From: Schizophyllum amplum
Taxonomy: Eukaryota; Basidiomycota; Agaricomycetes; Agaricales; Schizophyllaceae
DNA length: 64,000 nucleotides
Reading direction: 5' to 3'
NCBI GenBank assembly: GCA_007026445.1
Contig: VDMD01000007.1
Span: forward strand, 372,001-436,000
The notes beneath the pieces are model-generated. The model was given only the letters and a program-made list of their open reading frames with translations. It did no database searches and was not told the DNA's origin. A program made the translations under genes and the position numbers. Each line of letters starts with the position of its first letter. Position 1 is the stretch's first letter. This document shows, one piece after another, positions 43,747 to 55,629 of this stretch.

Positions 43747-45213
43747 ATGCCCTTCGACGCGCTGTCCGAGCCCGACTCTGACGCTCCGGAGCAGCTCTAC
43801 TCTGCGCATCCCCGCTTCACCATCCCCACGCTCACCTTTCACAAGCAGCCGCCTTACAACTTCCCTTCGCACCACCATCTGTGCTCTGCCGCGTACTGCT
43901 ACTACCCCAATTCGCCGAAGCCCGTGGAGGGCAAGTTCGACTGTCTGGGGAAGACCTGGTGCGGGCGCAAGTGCCGGGGGTGGTACGAGGTCTCGCTCGA
44001 GCAGGCGGTCGCGAACGACAAGTACTATCAAAGGCAGCTCGCCGCGGAGGAGAAGCGTCGCCACCGGCCAAAGGACCCCTTGGAGGCCGACTCGGTGCTG
44101 CGCGAGAAGGTGTACGTCAATGCGTGGGCGCGCATGCAGAAGAAGCAGGTGCAGGCCCCGGGGATGCAAGGCAGGCGAGCGGAAGACGAGCGCGAGAGGA
44201 TGTCCCGGGAGGCGGAGGAGATCGCGCGGATGCAGATGGAGCGAGCTGGTTGCTGCATCCCGGGGCTCGCAGAGATGGCGCAGGCCATCGTTCGGCCTTT
44301 GTCCCCCGCGTCGCTGCGCGTGCGCTCGCGCTCTCGGAGACGCAAGAACCCAGCACCAATGGCGGAAGTACCCCCAGTACCTCCGCTGCCCGCCATGATC
44401 CCACCGCAGCGGACAAGCAGCCTGCCGCCAGCGCCGCCGCCCGCCAGGCCGATCCCTCCGATACCACATGCGATGAGTCCGGTTCCTTCAGACAGCCTCG
44501 TATCTTCTGCCGGCCACTACTTCGCACCTTCCGTCCGTCGTACTTCCCATTCGCAAACCGTCATGATCGAGCAAGATTCGCGTCCCACCAGCCCCACCCA
44601 TTCATTCCATCGTTCTGCCAGCCCGATCTCTTCGTATGGCGTGCCTGTATCGAGGGTTGTTCATCTCCGTCGGGCCAGTGGCTCTGTGTCTCCTGGTCGT
44701 GCAGCCAGCCCGACAGCGCGGATACCTAGCTTCGACGCCAACGCAGGGCCCGCCTGGCCGCCCCGCTCGCTCAGTCCATCGACACGCCCCAGTACCAGCC
44801 ACTCGACCCGCCCAACCACAAGCCACTCCTCCACACAGCCAACCACCTACTCGACCCATGCCACCGGATCCACCCGCGCGACGACCCCTTCCCCGCATCG
44901 CCCACCACCTACCTGCGTGCCCAAGGATGTCCATCAGGATGGGCATTCGTCCGGCACTTGCCCGTCGCGCGCCGTCACCATGACGAGCACGTTCGATATC
45001 TCCCTGCCCTCGGCTGCGGTGTCGCGGAAGTCGCGGAAGTCGGCGCCGAGGAGATTGTCCGCGTCTACGACGCCGTCGAACCCGGAGTCGCACTGGTCGC
45101 GGCTGGAACACGCAACGTCGCCGGTCAGGATGCAGCCGCCACCATTACCGTTTACAGAGACGCCGACGCCCGCACAGTGCTACGCTGCGATGTATAAGGC
45201 GCGGTGCGCCTGA
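43747..45213 (+). CDS. Pro/Ser/Thr-rich hypothetical protein
   Basis: One intronless frame gives 488 residues from the first ATG with good context (a non-ATG frame extends a little further upstream). The first 100 residues are non-repetitive, with four cysteines in CSAAYCYYPN and GKTWCGRKCRGWYE. A charged, probably coiled-coil stretch follows (QLAAEEKRRHRPKD, EDERERMSREAEEIARMQME). The C-terminal 270 residues are disordered, with short SxxTRPTTSHS-like repeats and several SP dipeptides that could be phosphorylated. The codon bias is similar to that of its neighbours. No family recognised. Confidence 0.68.
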   Translation: MPFDALSEPDSDAPEQLYSAHPRFTIPTLTFHKQPPYNFPSHHHLCSAAYCYYPNSPKPVEGKFDCLGKTWCGRKCRGWYEVSLEQAVANDKYYQRQLAAEEKRRHRPKDPLEADSVLREKVYVNAWARMQKKQVQAPGMQGRRAEDERERMSREAEEIARMQMERAGCCIPGLAEMAQAIVRPLSPASLRVRSRSRRRKNPAPMAEVPPVPPLPAMIPPQRTSSLPPAPPPARPIPPIPHAMSPVPSDSLVSSAGHYFAPSVRRTSHSQTVMIEQDSRPTSPTHSFHRSASPISSYGVPVSRVVHLRRASGSVSPGRAASPTARIPSFDANAGPAWPPRSLSPSTRPSTSHSTRPTTSHSSTQPTTYSTHATGSTRATTPSPHRPPPTCVPKDVHQDGHSSGTCPSRAVTMTSTFDISLPSAAVSRKSRKSAPRRLSASTTPSNPESHWSRLEHATSPVRMQPPPLPFTETPTPAQCYAAMYKARCA

Positions 45214-46711
45214 GCTGGCAGATTAGAGGGAAGGTTTCCGATGTTCGTTTCTGTTTGCACATATAGATCTCGCCGCTGGTTCGCTGTATTTTAAGGTAGA
45301 TCTCATACATCTTCAACCAACGCCACGTTGTGTGACAGTAACGTTCCGCATTTGGACATGCCGCCCTCGGGCGGGGCTCGGTCGGGAGGTAAGTCATTTT
45401 GTAGGACATATCTGCGAAATCTGTGCCACAGTTATCTGGGGAACAGTCAATGGAAGCCCCCTGCGAAGTTTCATAATTTTATTCGACAACCTGAAAGACG
45501 AGTTCCAAAAATGAGATCCCATCGACGTGGGTGGCTGATCCTCGTCGTTTAGGAAGCGGACAGACTCAACTGGGGCCCAGGAAAGTGCACAGTAGTAGTG
45601 TTTGTCTGCTATGATTGTACACCCCCCTAACAGCCATGTCAAGGGAATTGCGCTTTTGAGAAGCCTCAACCTCTCCACTACTTGACATAGAAACAGCTGA
45701 GCATTCGGGCTTGGTTCTCAGCACTTCCACCGGTATTCTGACCGCAAGGGCTCTCTAGATGATAGAGAGACCTCAAATGATTTTAGTGATGACCTGTCTC
45801 TGGATGCAGCGAGGAGCAACGGGCAGAAGCAGAAATGACCGAGAAAAGGACTTAATCGGGGAACTAGATATTTGAGCCTGCCTCAACTGCAATTCCAACG
45901 TGATGGGCCTTTAGGGTATGTCTATTTTCACAGAACTGTGCGACAGATTTCTCTATTTCGAGTGTTCAAATAAGTTAACGGCTTTCTACGTCTTTTTGCT
46001 AGCCTTTTCACCATATCGGGCGATGTCACGTCGAGCACGTGGCGTTGGTTGAAGATGTATGAGATCTACCTTAGAGTTTCTGTTCCTTCACCGTCGTCGT
46101 ACGTGTACTCTATGTCCCGCTTGCATATTCGTGTCCCTTTTAGACCTAGTGTAGCATAGCGCCTGCGTAGCGCGCACCTAAGTACTTGACCTGTTCGTAC
46201 GTCGTCCCCCCAATGCAATTCATGAACATCTTGTCGATTGACACTCGCATTCTCTCGCATCGCCTGTTCCCGTCTGTGCAAGGGTACGATTGACGAGCGA
46301 AGAGCGAATAGATAGCTAGTGAGTGCACGAAAACGAGGGGCTGCGCTTGAGGGGCCAGGCGCTATAGTAATGCAGGAGACGAAGAGGAATTCAATAATGA
46401 TGCTAGAGATTAAATGAAGACTTATGATTTCCTATATGACAGATGCATGCGTATGGAGGATGAGGGGCGCGCCTCCCTGAAGGGGGGGGGCACACGTGCA
46501 ATGAGCAGAGGGCCGTGAGAAGACGATGTGTGTGTGGCGCGGGTATGCATGCAAAGGATGGGGGGTATTATCGTACAACGTCAAGACGCACATGGCGGCC
46601 GCCCCACACGACAGCGACGTTATACACGTCTCGAGTCCCAGCGGTGCAGGGTCCGTTCTCTAAACACAACAGCACTCGAGACAGCAGGAACGGTACGCGG
46701 GTGCGGTGGTA
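45214..46711. other. Convergent intergenic region, 1.5 kb
   Basis: Lies between the ends of the Pro/Ser-rich gene (plus) and the mucin-like gene (minus). It is more AT-rich than the coding parts. No gene, repeat or RNA gene could be recognised. Confidence 0.4.
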
Positions 46712-48006
46712 CTATCGCGCGACGTCGTATGCGCCCTGCGCGCCCAACCCGTAGGCCGCCTGCGGCCCGGGAGAACGGCGGCCCATATCGTACGCCATGG
46801 CGGGCCCTGGGCTCGGCGACCTCATCGCCATCATTGGGTTTGGCGATGCAGCGCGCATCGCCATCGGGTTCGGCGACATGCGGCCATCCGCGCCGTACGC
46901 CAATGAGGGCCCCGGGCTGAGGCGACCGGACGCGGGCGGCGCCATTTGGGTCATCGGGATCGCCTCGCCACCTTGCTGCCATGGCTGACCGGTACCGTCG
47001 TTGAACGTCTGCGGAACCGGACCGCGGTACGGGTCGTAGTAGCCCGTATTCGGGTCATCGCGGTAGGGCATGCCGGAGTTGGGGTTGAGATGGGGTAGCG
47101 GGGGCACGGCGTACGGGTCGTTGGTTGCGAGGTCGGGCGTCGAGTAGTTAGTCGAGTACGCGGACTGGGACGGAGCGCGCGAGAGTGACACCTCGGATGC
47201 AGTATCGTTGACACCGAACCGGCCAGTCGGGTTGACGGGCATCGCATGGGTGGTCGTGGAGTCGACGTCGCCGGCATGGGCGTTGAGCTCCGGCCATTTG
47301 ATTGCCTCGTCTGCGGAAGTCTGGTAAGAGGCGCGCCAAGGAGGCAGGGGCTGGGCGACGTACCGTCATAGTCCGCAAACCGCTTCCGGGTAAATTTCCA
47401 CACGAAGAAGGCGATGATGCCAATGAGCGCGATGCCGCCAGCAACGGACATGCCGACTATGGAGCCAGTAGAGAGCCCCTTGCTGCCGCTAGACGTCTCT
47501 GTGGCTGACGCCGCTGCGGAAGAGGCCGACGACGTCTGGGAGGCCTGCGTTTGGGTGGGGGTCATGGTGATCGTGACCACATCGCCGCCCTCGTCCGTTG
47601 TCGTGATATGGCTTGTGATTGGGACGCGCGACGACGTGGTTGTCGGGGTGTCCGAGGTGGTACCACCACCGGTCGTCGTGGCCGCGGTGTTCGACGTCTG
47701 CGTGGACGTTTGCTGGGTCGAGGTGGACGTATTCTGGGTGGTGGTCGCGTCCTTCGTCGTCTCCTGCTCGGTAGTCGATGTGTCCTGGGTGGTGGACGTG
47801 TCTGTGGCCTTCGTGGTGGTGGTGTCATCGGCCTTGGATGTGGTGCCGGCGGCTGTGGTGGTGGTTGCTGCTGTCGTCGTCGTATCGTCATCATCGTCGC
47901 CGCCTCCAAAGAGTCCCTGCCGGGCATGCAGGTCGTGCGCGGACGCGGCATGGATGACGGCGAAGAGAAGGATACATGAGAGGAGGAGAGAGCGTGAGGC
48001 CTTCAT
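46712..48006 (-). CDS. Mucin-like single-pass membrane protein
   Basis: Two exons (48006-47364 and 47310-46712; 53-nt intron) give 413 residues. A signal peptide (MKASRSLLLSCILLFAVIHA) is followed by DDDDD and about 120 Thr/Ser-rich residues likely to be O-mannosylated. One helix at about 185-207 (IVGMSVAGGIALIGIIAFFV) ends in a KFTRKR stop-transfer. The cytoplasmic tail is rich in Pro, Tyr, Met and SP motifs, with loose MSPNPMAM-type repeats near the end. The architecture resembles fungal wall-stress sensors of the Wsc/Mid2 type, without a WSC cysteine domain. A sensor role is inferred only from layout. Confidence 0.82.
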
Positions 48007-49197
48007 GGTGGCGACTGACGGAAGCGAGAGTGAGGGCAGGGGGTCGGGGTCGTCGAGCCAGGCGACGACAGCGGAGCGTGATCGCTGTGCGCGACAGCGA
48101 CAGCGACGGGGCGGGAGGATGGCGTGGCCGTTGTTGACGATGAATGTCTTGTCCTCTCCGTCGTCGCGAACGATGGAAAAGAAGGTAACGCTGTCACGCT
48201 CGTGTGATTTTATTGATATCATGCACTTGGGGCTGTGCAGCCATAACAACCATCTGCGCCCCCACGCGCCTTTGACGCGCCAGGGCGGGGAGCCCCAGTC
48301 CCGCACGTCCCCGCAGCTAAAGGCAGTTCCTATTGTCACTGCCTTTTCTTCAACCTCTGCGCGCACTGCATATTATTCGACGCGTCACTTTCGGGCAGAG
48401 CGGTTCTCTTGCCGACTTACAGCTCCACTGTTTGTTCTTCCGAACGATCTGACGGCGGAGCGCGAGCGCGTAAAAGTATGGTCGTTGCACATGTCCCGAG
48501 CCCGACGCCCATCTTTCCGGAATATCGGGTCTTGTGAGTGCTCCGTGATGGTCTCGGCCACACCTGCTACCTCGGGGGCTTGAACTTCATTGCCAGCGAC
48601 TGCACCTCGGACTCAGCGTAGCTTTGTCTGAGGGTACATCTGATGATCTGACAGCCGCTGCAGTCAGCTGCGCGCCCGCACCGACTCTTAGCTCTGATAC
48701 AGGCCCAACATAACTCATACGATCAGTATCTTGGCCACCATATTACAGCGGCGACAGTATAGTCAGTATCAGAAGTTACTGCTCATTTGCTCAAACTCGG
48801 TCCCAGATGCGCTCGACTGCCGAACCTAGTACTACGACGTAGCTGAGGCCATCGCCAGTCGCTACAAGATTGACAGTCACAGGGATTTTACAAGTACACG
48901 AAAAGATACAAGACAGTCACTTCAGATAGGTCTATATCTATTCAAGGGGCAGTGAAAGTGCCCTTGCCCCTTTCCCGCCAAGCCTCAAGGCGAAGTTCAA
49001 CAACGCGTCGCGTCGATGACCGTGGGAATAAGCTCACGTGACTGTTGGAAGTCGCCGATAAGTTGAAGTTCAACATGGTCATCAGTTCAAGTTTCTTTCC
49101 AACTCATTCGTGCGGGCAGAGGATGGCAGAAGATATTCAAAAGTCCGTACAACTATGGTAAGTAGATCAGCACACAATAAACCTGCTTCCCAGGTAC
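48007..49197. promoter_or_regulatory. Intergenic region, 1.2 kb
   Basis: Promoter side of the mucin-like gene and downstream end of the paladin-type gene, both on the minus strand. A long plus-strand frame entering from 47414 is an antisense shadow of the Thr-rich coding region. No gene seen. Confidence 0.4.
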
Positions 49198-52100
49198 TCA
49201 GTCCAGCGAACGGCGCCCAAGCAACTTCGTAATCTCCCGATGCTCATTCAGCCAAACGGGGAACGTCACCTCCGCGCCATTACTCTCCTTCATCTCAATC
49301 AGGTAGTTGGCGAAGACGATCAACGTCCCGTACCGATATCTGTACGAGGTCAGAGGTCACAATACAACGCCAGCAAGGACACGCACAAGTAGTTGATCGT
49401 CACGTCGCGCAGCTTGCGCTCCTTCCCGCTTCCCTTCTCGCAAGCCTCTGTCTTCAGCTTGTAGCTGAAATGTATCATCAGCATGGAGACCACCACCAAC
49501 CAACAACCCCAACACCCACTCATAAATCGCCTTCCGCAAATTCTGCACGTCCTGCATCAAATCAATCGCCCGATCCGTCAACCGCTTCGCCGGCTTGCCG
49601 TGCGACAGCACGCCCACGAGCTGCAGGATCGTCTTGTACTCCCCCTGCAAATATGCCTCCTCCTCCGACGGCCCATCCATCGAGTCGTACACGGGCGCCT
49701 CGAGCTCCTCGTTGCGGATCGCCTCTTCCGCGTTCGTCTCCCAATTCATCGTCGTCGAAATGAGGCACGCGGCGACCATGCCGGATGTCGTGCGCCCGCG
49801 GCCCATCTGGCAGTTGAAGACGAAGTCGCCGGCTTCGGCGTAGCCGGTGCGCACGCGCTCGAGCAGCTCGGAGAGCGCGCCCGGGAGTGGGGCCTGTTCG
49901 TCGGTGATGGCGACGCGACCGTAGTTGATCTATATGTTTGGTCAGTTTGGAGATAGGGTGGGCAAGACCGACCACTTTACACACCTGGTAGCCCTCCTTG
50001 ACCATCACATCGAACACGTCGCGCGGCGTCATGATGTCGTCCTCCGTGACCGTCTCCCAGATTGGGATGATGGAGAAGACGCCCGGACGCTCTTCGACCT
50101 CGTCGTGCAAAAGAATGCGACCGTCGCCCGCGCGGAGCTCACGCAGGACGTCTTGCTTGAACTTGCCCTCCATGGCCTCCACGACTGGCGTAGTGACACC
50201 TGTGGCTCTGTTCAAGAATCAGTCAAAGTGCGTGTCAAGAGAAGATCTTGCCACATACTCGACGTTTTCCAATGGTCGGTCGACTGTTCTCAGGACATGG
50301 GGTCTGCCAGCGACGTATATAACAGGTTCCTGCGGAGCGGTTAGAACCACCCATAAGGTTGATAAGGTTGCTTGAACACTAACCTCGCGCAAGGACGTCC
50401 AATACACCTTATTCGGACCGCCAGGCCCAGCGTCTATCCGGTGCAATGCTCTTCGTAGGCTAGACAGCAGTTGAGTAACGTGAATTCCCCAATGTTACTT
50501 GACATTACCCTTGTACTGTGGGCATACCGCTGGAAACTTGAAGTGAGTGCTGAGCTTCAAACAACACGCTGCAACGTACCTTCCGCAAACCATCTTCCCG
50601 TCGCCTGCCACACCTGTTATGGTTGATGGACCCTCCGTCGGCGACGTTGCCGCCGAAGACACCAACTTTAGAGTCAATGGCACACGCCGGAAGTTAGGCG
50701 CGCCGTCGATACGTCTGTAGACCCGTGAGCCACATGCTCTATCGTCTGACAGCACAGCAAAACGTACTCAGGCAGCGTCATCTTTTGCAGGTTCGAGAAG
50801 AAGTCGCTCTTGAGCATTGTAGATGCCGACAAGATGTTACCGGAGCGGTTGAGCACGACTCTTCGGACCTCGTCCGGGTGCGCGACGCCTTCCGCGACAT
50901 CGGAGCGCTCGAGAGGTTTGAGCGCGTTCGCGCCTTCCTCTAGGAGCTCCCGTTCGAAGGTCTTGATGACTAGAGGACCGGCTGAGCCCGAGACCTATAT
51001 GGAAACTGAAAAAGACGCACCAGGCCTGCCCTTGACGAACGTCTCGACACTCTCGAAGTCCTGCATCGTATCGGGTTCGATGGACTGCAGGTATGCTTGG
51101 AAGACGATGAGCTCGAAATATCTGCGCAAATTGTGTACGCCTGTATCGTGCAACCGTCAGTGTGCGCCCTCCTCGAGGTGCGAGGGATAGCTACCTCTTT
51201 GCGCGTGCGCCCGCTTCTGCTTTTCGTCCGCCGCCTGCTCCGCACGAGAGCGCGACTCCTCAATCGACTCGCGGACGTTATATACGATGGCGCATCGGTC
51301 GATGGCATCGTCCACTGTATTCTTCACAGCCGGTCCGCGCCTCACCACGCGCAACAGGTCTGATTAATTGTAAGCATGCAAAGCGAGCAGAAGAGGCGAC
51401 ACGCACTGTTGATAACCTGGTACGAGTGCCGGTTCTTGGTAGGTTCCGGCGCTTCGGTAGCATTCGACATAGACAAAAGCGACCCTCGTCTCCTTGGCCC
51501 ACGGGGGGTGGTCGGCACCGTCCTATGCGCGTCCAGCCACTGCCGAATGAGCAGCAAAATGATCTATAACGATCACCATGAGCACCCTACTGCCTCAACC
51601 ACACGCCACTACTCACCGAGGCCATAGTACTCCTCCCGCGCCCCAGCTGGCAGTTCACCACGAGCGGCGTGTCGCGCGAGCACCGCAGTACAATGTCGAT
51701 CAGCTGCGAGAGGTCCGAAAAGTCGGGCGAGCGCTCCGCGGTGATGGGCACCCGGACGTAATGCACCTCGGGGCGCGACGCCATAACATCCTTGAGTACC
51801 ATCACGTCCTCCTCGCGCACGTCCTCCCAGACGGGGACGACAGTGCCGTCGGGCGTCTCGGTGTGCAGGAGAAGCCTAGCCGGTATTTAGTAAACCGAGG
51901 CAATGAAGGAAAGGACAGCGAAACGCACTGTCCGCCAAAGGCCTGCAGCTCCGCAACAACGTCGTCGCGCAGCCTCTCCTCGAGTACCTCCAACCGCGAG
52001 GCAGAGATACCGCCATAATCTGTAAACATGCATCAAGTCCCCATAACACGTTCCATAGGTCACATACAGCGTACCCTTCATATTCCGCAACGAAAATCCC

Positions 52101-55059
52101 TCGCGACGCAGACAATACGGCGTGCCGTTGATGTACACGATCGGCTCCTCGCGTAGAGTGATCCATACAAGGCGTTCCGCAAGCGGATGTGCCGAACGGA
52201 CTCGCTGCACCACTTCGTCGATGGCTGCGACCGTCGGCTGCCCGAGCGCATAGATGTTGGTATCCGCTGCCTGGCGGAAGTTGATCGCACCGCGGACGCC
52301 GTGCTCGACGGCAGAGCCCTCGCTGATCCATTGGTCGGACTTGAGTAGGGTACTAACAGCACGTCAATATGATTGTCGGGGAGAAATAAATGGCTCTGTG
52401 TCGCACCTTTCGCGAAGGATGATACCGCTGCGATTCTGCGGATCGAAGTCAGACATGGGCATCTTTACTACGTCCTTTGTCGCGCACCTTTACGACGTGG
52501 TTCGAGTACTCGTCGCCTAGGATTTGTCCGCCTGTGATTGCGACGTCGTTCCTCCGCCCCGGTACCAGCGCGCGATTCTCCGCGTGCGACTTTGAGAGCG
52601 AGGACAGGTCGCTGATCGGTGCGAATATGTTCAAGCGCGAGCCGGAGGACTTGCGGAGGAATGTAACCTGGCTGAATGGACGGTGAGTCGTTAATCAGAG
52701 TGGCAATAGCAAGCATCGCGCGACCTACTTCCAGATTTCCGTCCTCGTCTACACCAACAGATTGCTTCAGTGAGGCTGGCATGTGGTGAACAAGGCGTAC
52801 CATGAGCCAATCGCCGAACGATTGCTTGAAATCAACGGATGATTCCTCGACAAAGCTGGCGTACGCGACCAAGAAGAAGCTGGGTGATAAATTTGTAAGC
52901 CCTCTTGAGCAAAGGTAAGTAGACCGCGAGCAAGACGCTCACTATTTCTCCAGCGCCCTGCGCGCCTTGTTCAGATACAGTTCGCCCTTCGCCTCGTCCA
53001 TCGACGTCATGGAATACCGTAGGCGGTGAATCAAGATATCCTCCCGCAAATTCGTGACATGGTCCGCTGTTCAGGAGGCCCCGTTAACACCGAAGCTGGT
53101 GATGAGCTAAGATGTTAGAAAATACCACAACTTACTAGCATCGATCACCCTATCCACCAGCTTCTTCGCCTGCATCCCGTAGTCCAGACAGCCCAGGAGA
53201 CTGAGGATGACGCCGTAGTTGCCCATGTGCGCACGGCGCAGGTCCTCGAGCAGCGTGGGCTGCGTCATAAGGAGCTCGATGGCCGACTGCGAGTTCTGGT
53301 TCGGGAGGCCTGACGTGTGTGTTTGTTCGGTGAGCCTTGCGCTTGGTGCGCCCCAAACTGAGTTCACTTACAGTTCTGCAACAAGTACGTTAGGCGCAAA
53401 ATCGCCCGATTCGTGTCCTGCTGGGCACTCGCGCGCTCCAGGGCGGCCAGGATGCGGGATTCGGTTGTCTAGAAAAGGATTTAGCGTTCCATTGCCGGCA
53501 TCGTTCTATACTGTTGTCCCCTCTTCCTTGACCATGGTCCTTTCGCATCCATATGACCATGCCTTCCATGGAGTCCACTGACCTGACTATTGACAGGCGT
53601 ACTCCGTCCATCGGATCCAGTGCCACCGCGCGTCATTGCCGGTGACTGCACCGGGGTGCCAGAGCGCCCTACGCTAGCGCCTGGGGTACTCGACGCCGCC
53701 GCCGCAGACGCCGGACGCCCAGCCGCCGACGTCGGGCGCTTGAACGGATCATTCAAACCAAACGGGTCCTCGAATCCCTTCTCCATGACCTGCTTCCGCC
53801 GTACGAGGCACGCGGCGACCATGGCAAAGGTGGTGCGCACGGCGCCCATCCCACAGGAGAAGACGAGGGCGGTGCGGGTGGGGTCGGTGGCGGCGATGAC
53901 GCGGAGGTAGGCGTCGAGGTAGTTGTCCTCGATGGGCCTGTCGGGGGAGATGGGGATGCTGGGGGTGGGGGGTTAGCGGGTAGGGAAGGGGGTAAGTACG
54001 ATAAACAGGGGAGGTTACGATGGAAGAGTTTGGCGTGGAAGGGGTCACTCACCGATGATACTGTGAGGGAGGGGCGTGAGTTGTGTGGATGGAGGGACGG
54101 GAGAAGTGCTTACTTCGACATTCCATCCTTGGTTCTTCATTTGTGTCCAGAGTTCGCGGGATGTGCGAACGTTGTTTTGATCCACGGCCGTCCAGGTCGG
54201 AAGGATAGCACCTTCACCGCTGTCCGAGGCTTCGTGGGGTGTCAATGTAGGATACTCGTCGAATCAAAATCCAAACCTACCGATTTCGTTATGAGTGAGG
54301 ATCAAACCTCCGAATCTGTAAAGGGTCAGCGACTTCGACGAGACCGGTACGCCTTCCCCACGTACCTTGTCGCCTCTTGCAAGATATCATTTTTGAGCCG
54401 CAGCTCGATGGCTTCCAGGTTCTCCGCGCGATCGGAAAGAGAGAGCAGCCGGCGCGGCTCAGACGCATCGCGCAGGACGAAAGGGCGGCCGGAAATATAC
54501 ACTAGTAAGTCCGTGTCAGCAGGGTACCTTCATTCCCAAGGAGGACACGACGCACCGAGCGGTTCCTCACGCGTAGAAAACCACACGACGTGATTGGGAT
54601 CCGGGGCATTCGGACGACAGCCGAGCACGGAGAGGATGGCACGCAGACCCTGCGTCCGGGGCTGTGCAGTCCCGAACACGTTCAGGTCGCCCTGCCGTGG
54701 TGCGCGGAAATTGGGGGCGCCATGCACGTTGATGTCGAGATCCAGCGCACGGCCTGCGGAGCGAAATTAGGAGCGTACACCGTTGGGGGGACGCTTGACC
54801 ACGCACCTGAGGGGTAGTAGTCCGTCTTGAGGATGAACCCCCTGCTCAGCACGCTCCCCGATCTCGTCTTCACCACGGACGCCACCGCGCGCTGCAGCTG
54901 GGACATCGAGTCCAGCGAGGGGCCGGGGGAGTCGGCGATCGAGCGCAGCAGGTCGGGCGTGGACAGCGCTGGGCGGCCGAGGGGGCTGCCATTGTTCAGG
55001 ATGCCTGATATGGGGGCCGATGCGACTGCGCGAGCGCCCGTTGGGGGCGGCGAATTCAT
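49198..55059 (-). CDS. Paladin-type phosphatase with three PTP/phytase-like domains
   Basis: I could splice 28 exons in one frame, giving 1438 residues. Three homologous units are visible, each with an intact CX5R loop: CGMGAVR (Cys about 284), CQLGRGR (about 824) and CQMGRGR (about 1269). Each is preceded by a PNFR/GxxPxVxGLRR-type region and an EEPxVYIxGRP strand, as in paladin and the inositol-hexakisphosphate-domain proteins of fungi. Exon 6 has only 8 nt (54053-54060) and completes YHRIPI; exon 22 has 21 nt. Introns are mostly 47-63 nt, the shortest 39 nt and the longest 114 nt. The family is related to cysteine phosphatases, but the physiological substrate is unsettled. The gene is divergent from IWS1. 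Confidence 0.88.
54053..54060 (-). other. 8-nt microexon of the paladin-type gene
   Basis: On the minus strand TATCATCG is flanked by CTCACAG on its left and GTGAGT on its right. Including it restores the frame and the YHRIPI motif between the exon ending at 54114 and the one starting at 53958. Confidence 0.8.
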
Positions 55060-55629
55060 CGCGGAAAAGTATAAGGACAAGAAGCGACGCACGCCTCATG
55101 CCCTTCGCGCGCCGAGGCGAGGAGCGCGTGCTCGGCTGTTATCGAGGCGCGGACGCTAATCAAGGCTGTCACTTGAATAACTGGCTGGCCCCCTCCTGCA
55201 AGCAGAGCTCTATGCTGTAGGACAAGCAAAATGTAGAGTTCAGAGGGAAACATCTTCGTGGCTTCAAGAGAGTTGACTTGACGAGAACAAAAATTGCAAG
55301 TTTGCTTCCACTGTATCATGCAATATGCTGAGTGCAATGTGCGATGTAATCGTCGAAGGATGTGTGATGAATCCCAAGTGCGCCAGAGAGAGTCAACCCT
55401 TCCTTTGCTCTGGTACTTACCCTACAGGCAGCGCACAGAACTAGAAGGGAATTCGAATCATTGCGGCCGCTTGCGAGAGGGCGTCTAAGTCGGTCCGATG
55501 GGCCGGTATACCCAGACAGGCAATTCGAAATGCTTCGCTCACTCTGAATCTCACTCTCAATCTCACCGTCAGCTATCCTAGCTAAAGTTCGACCAAAGAC
55601 TACAGCGGACAGCCGCCCGTCTCTCGAAT
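55060..55629. promoter_or_regulatory. Bidirectional promoter region
   Basis: A 570-nt region between the starts of the paladin-type gene (minus) and IWS1 (plus). No TATA box is evident for either. Small ORFs have no support. Confidence 0.45.

Noticed and set aside
47414..48583. 389-codon Val/Ser-rich plus-strand ORF
   Set aside because: It is the antisense of the Thr-codon-rich mucin-like gene; the valine runs mirror ACN codons on the other strand.
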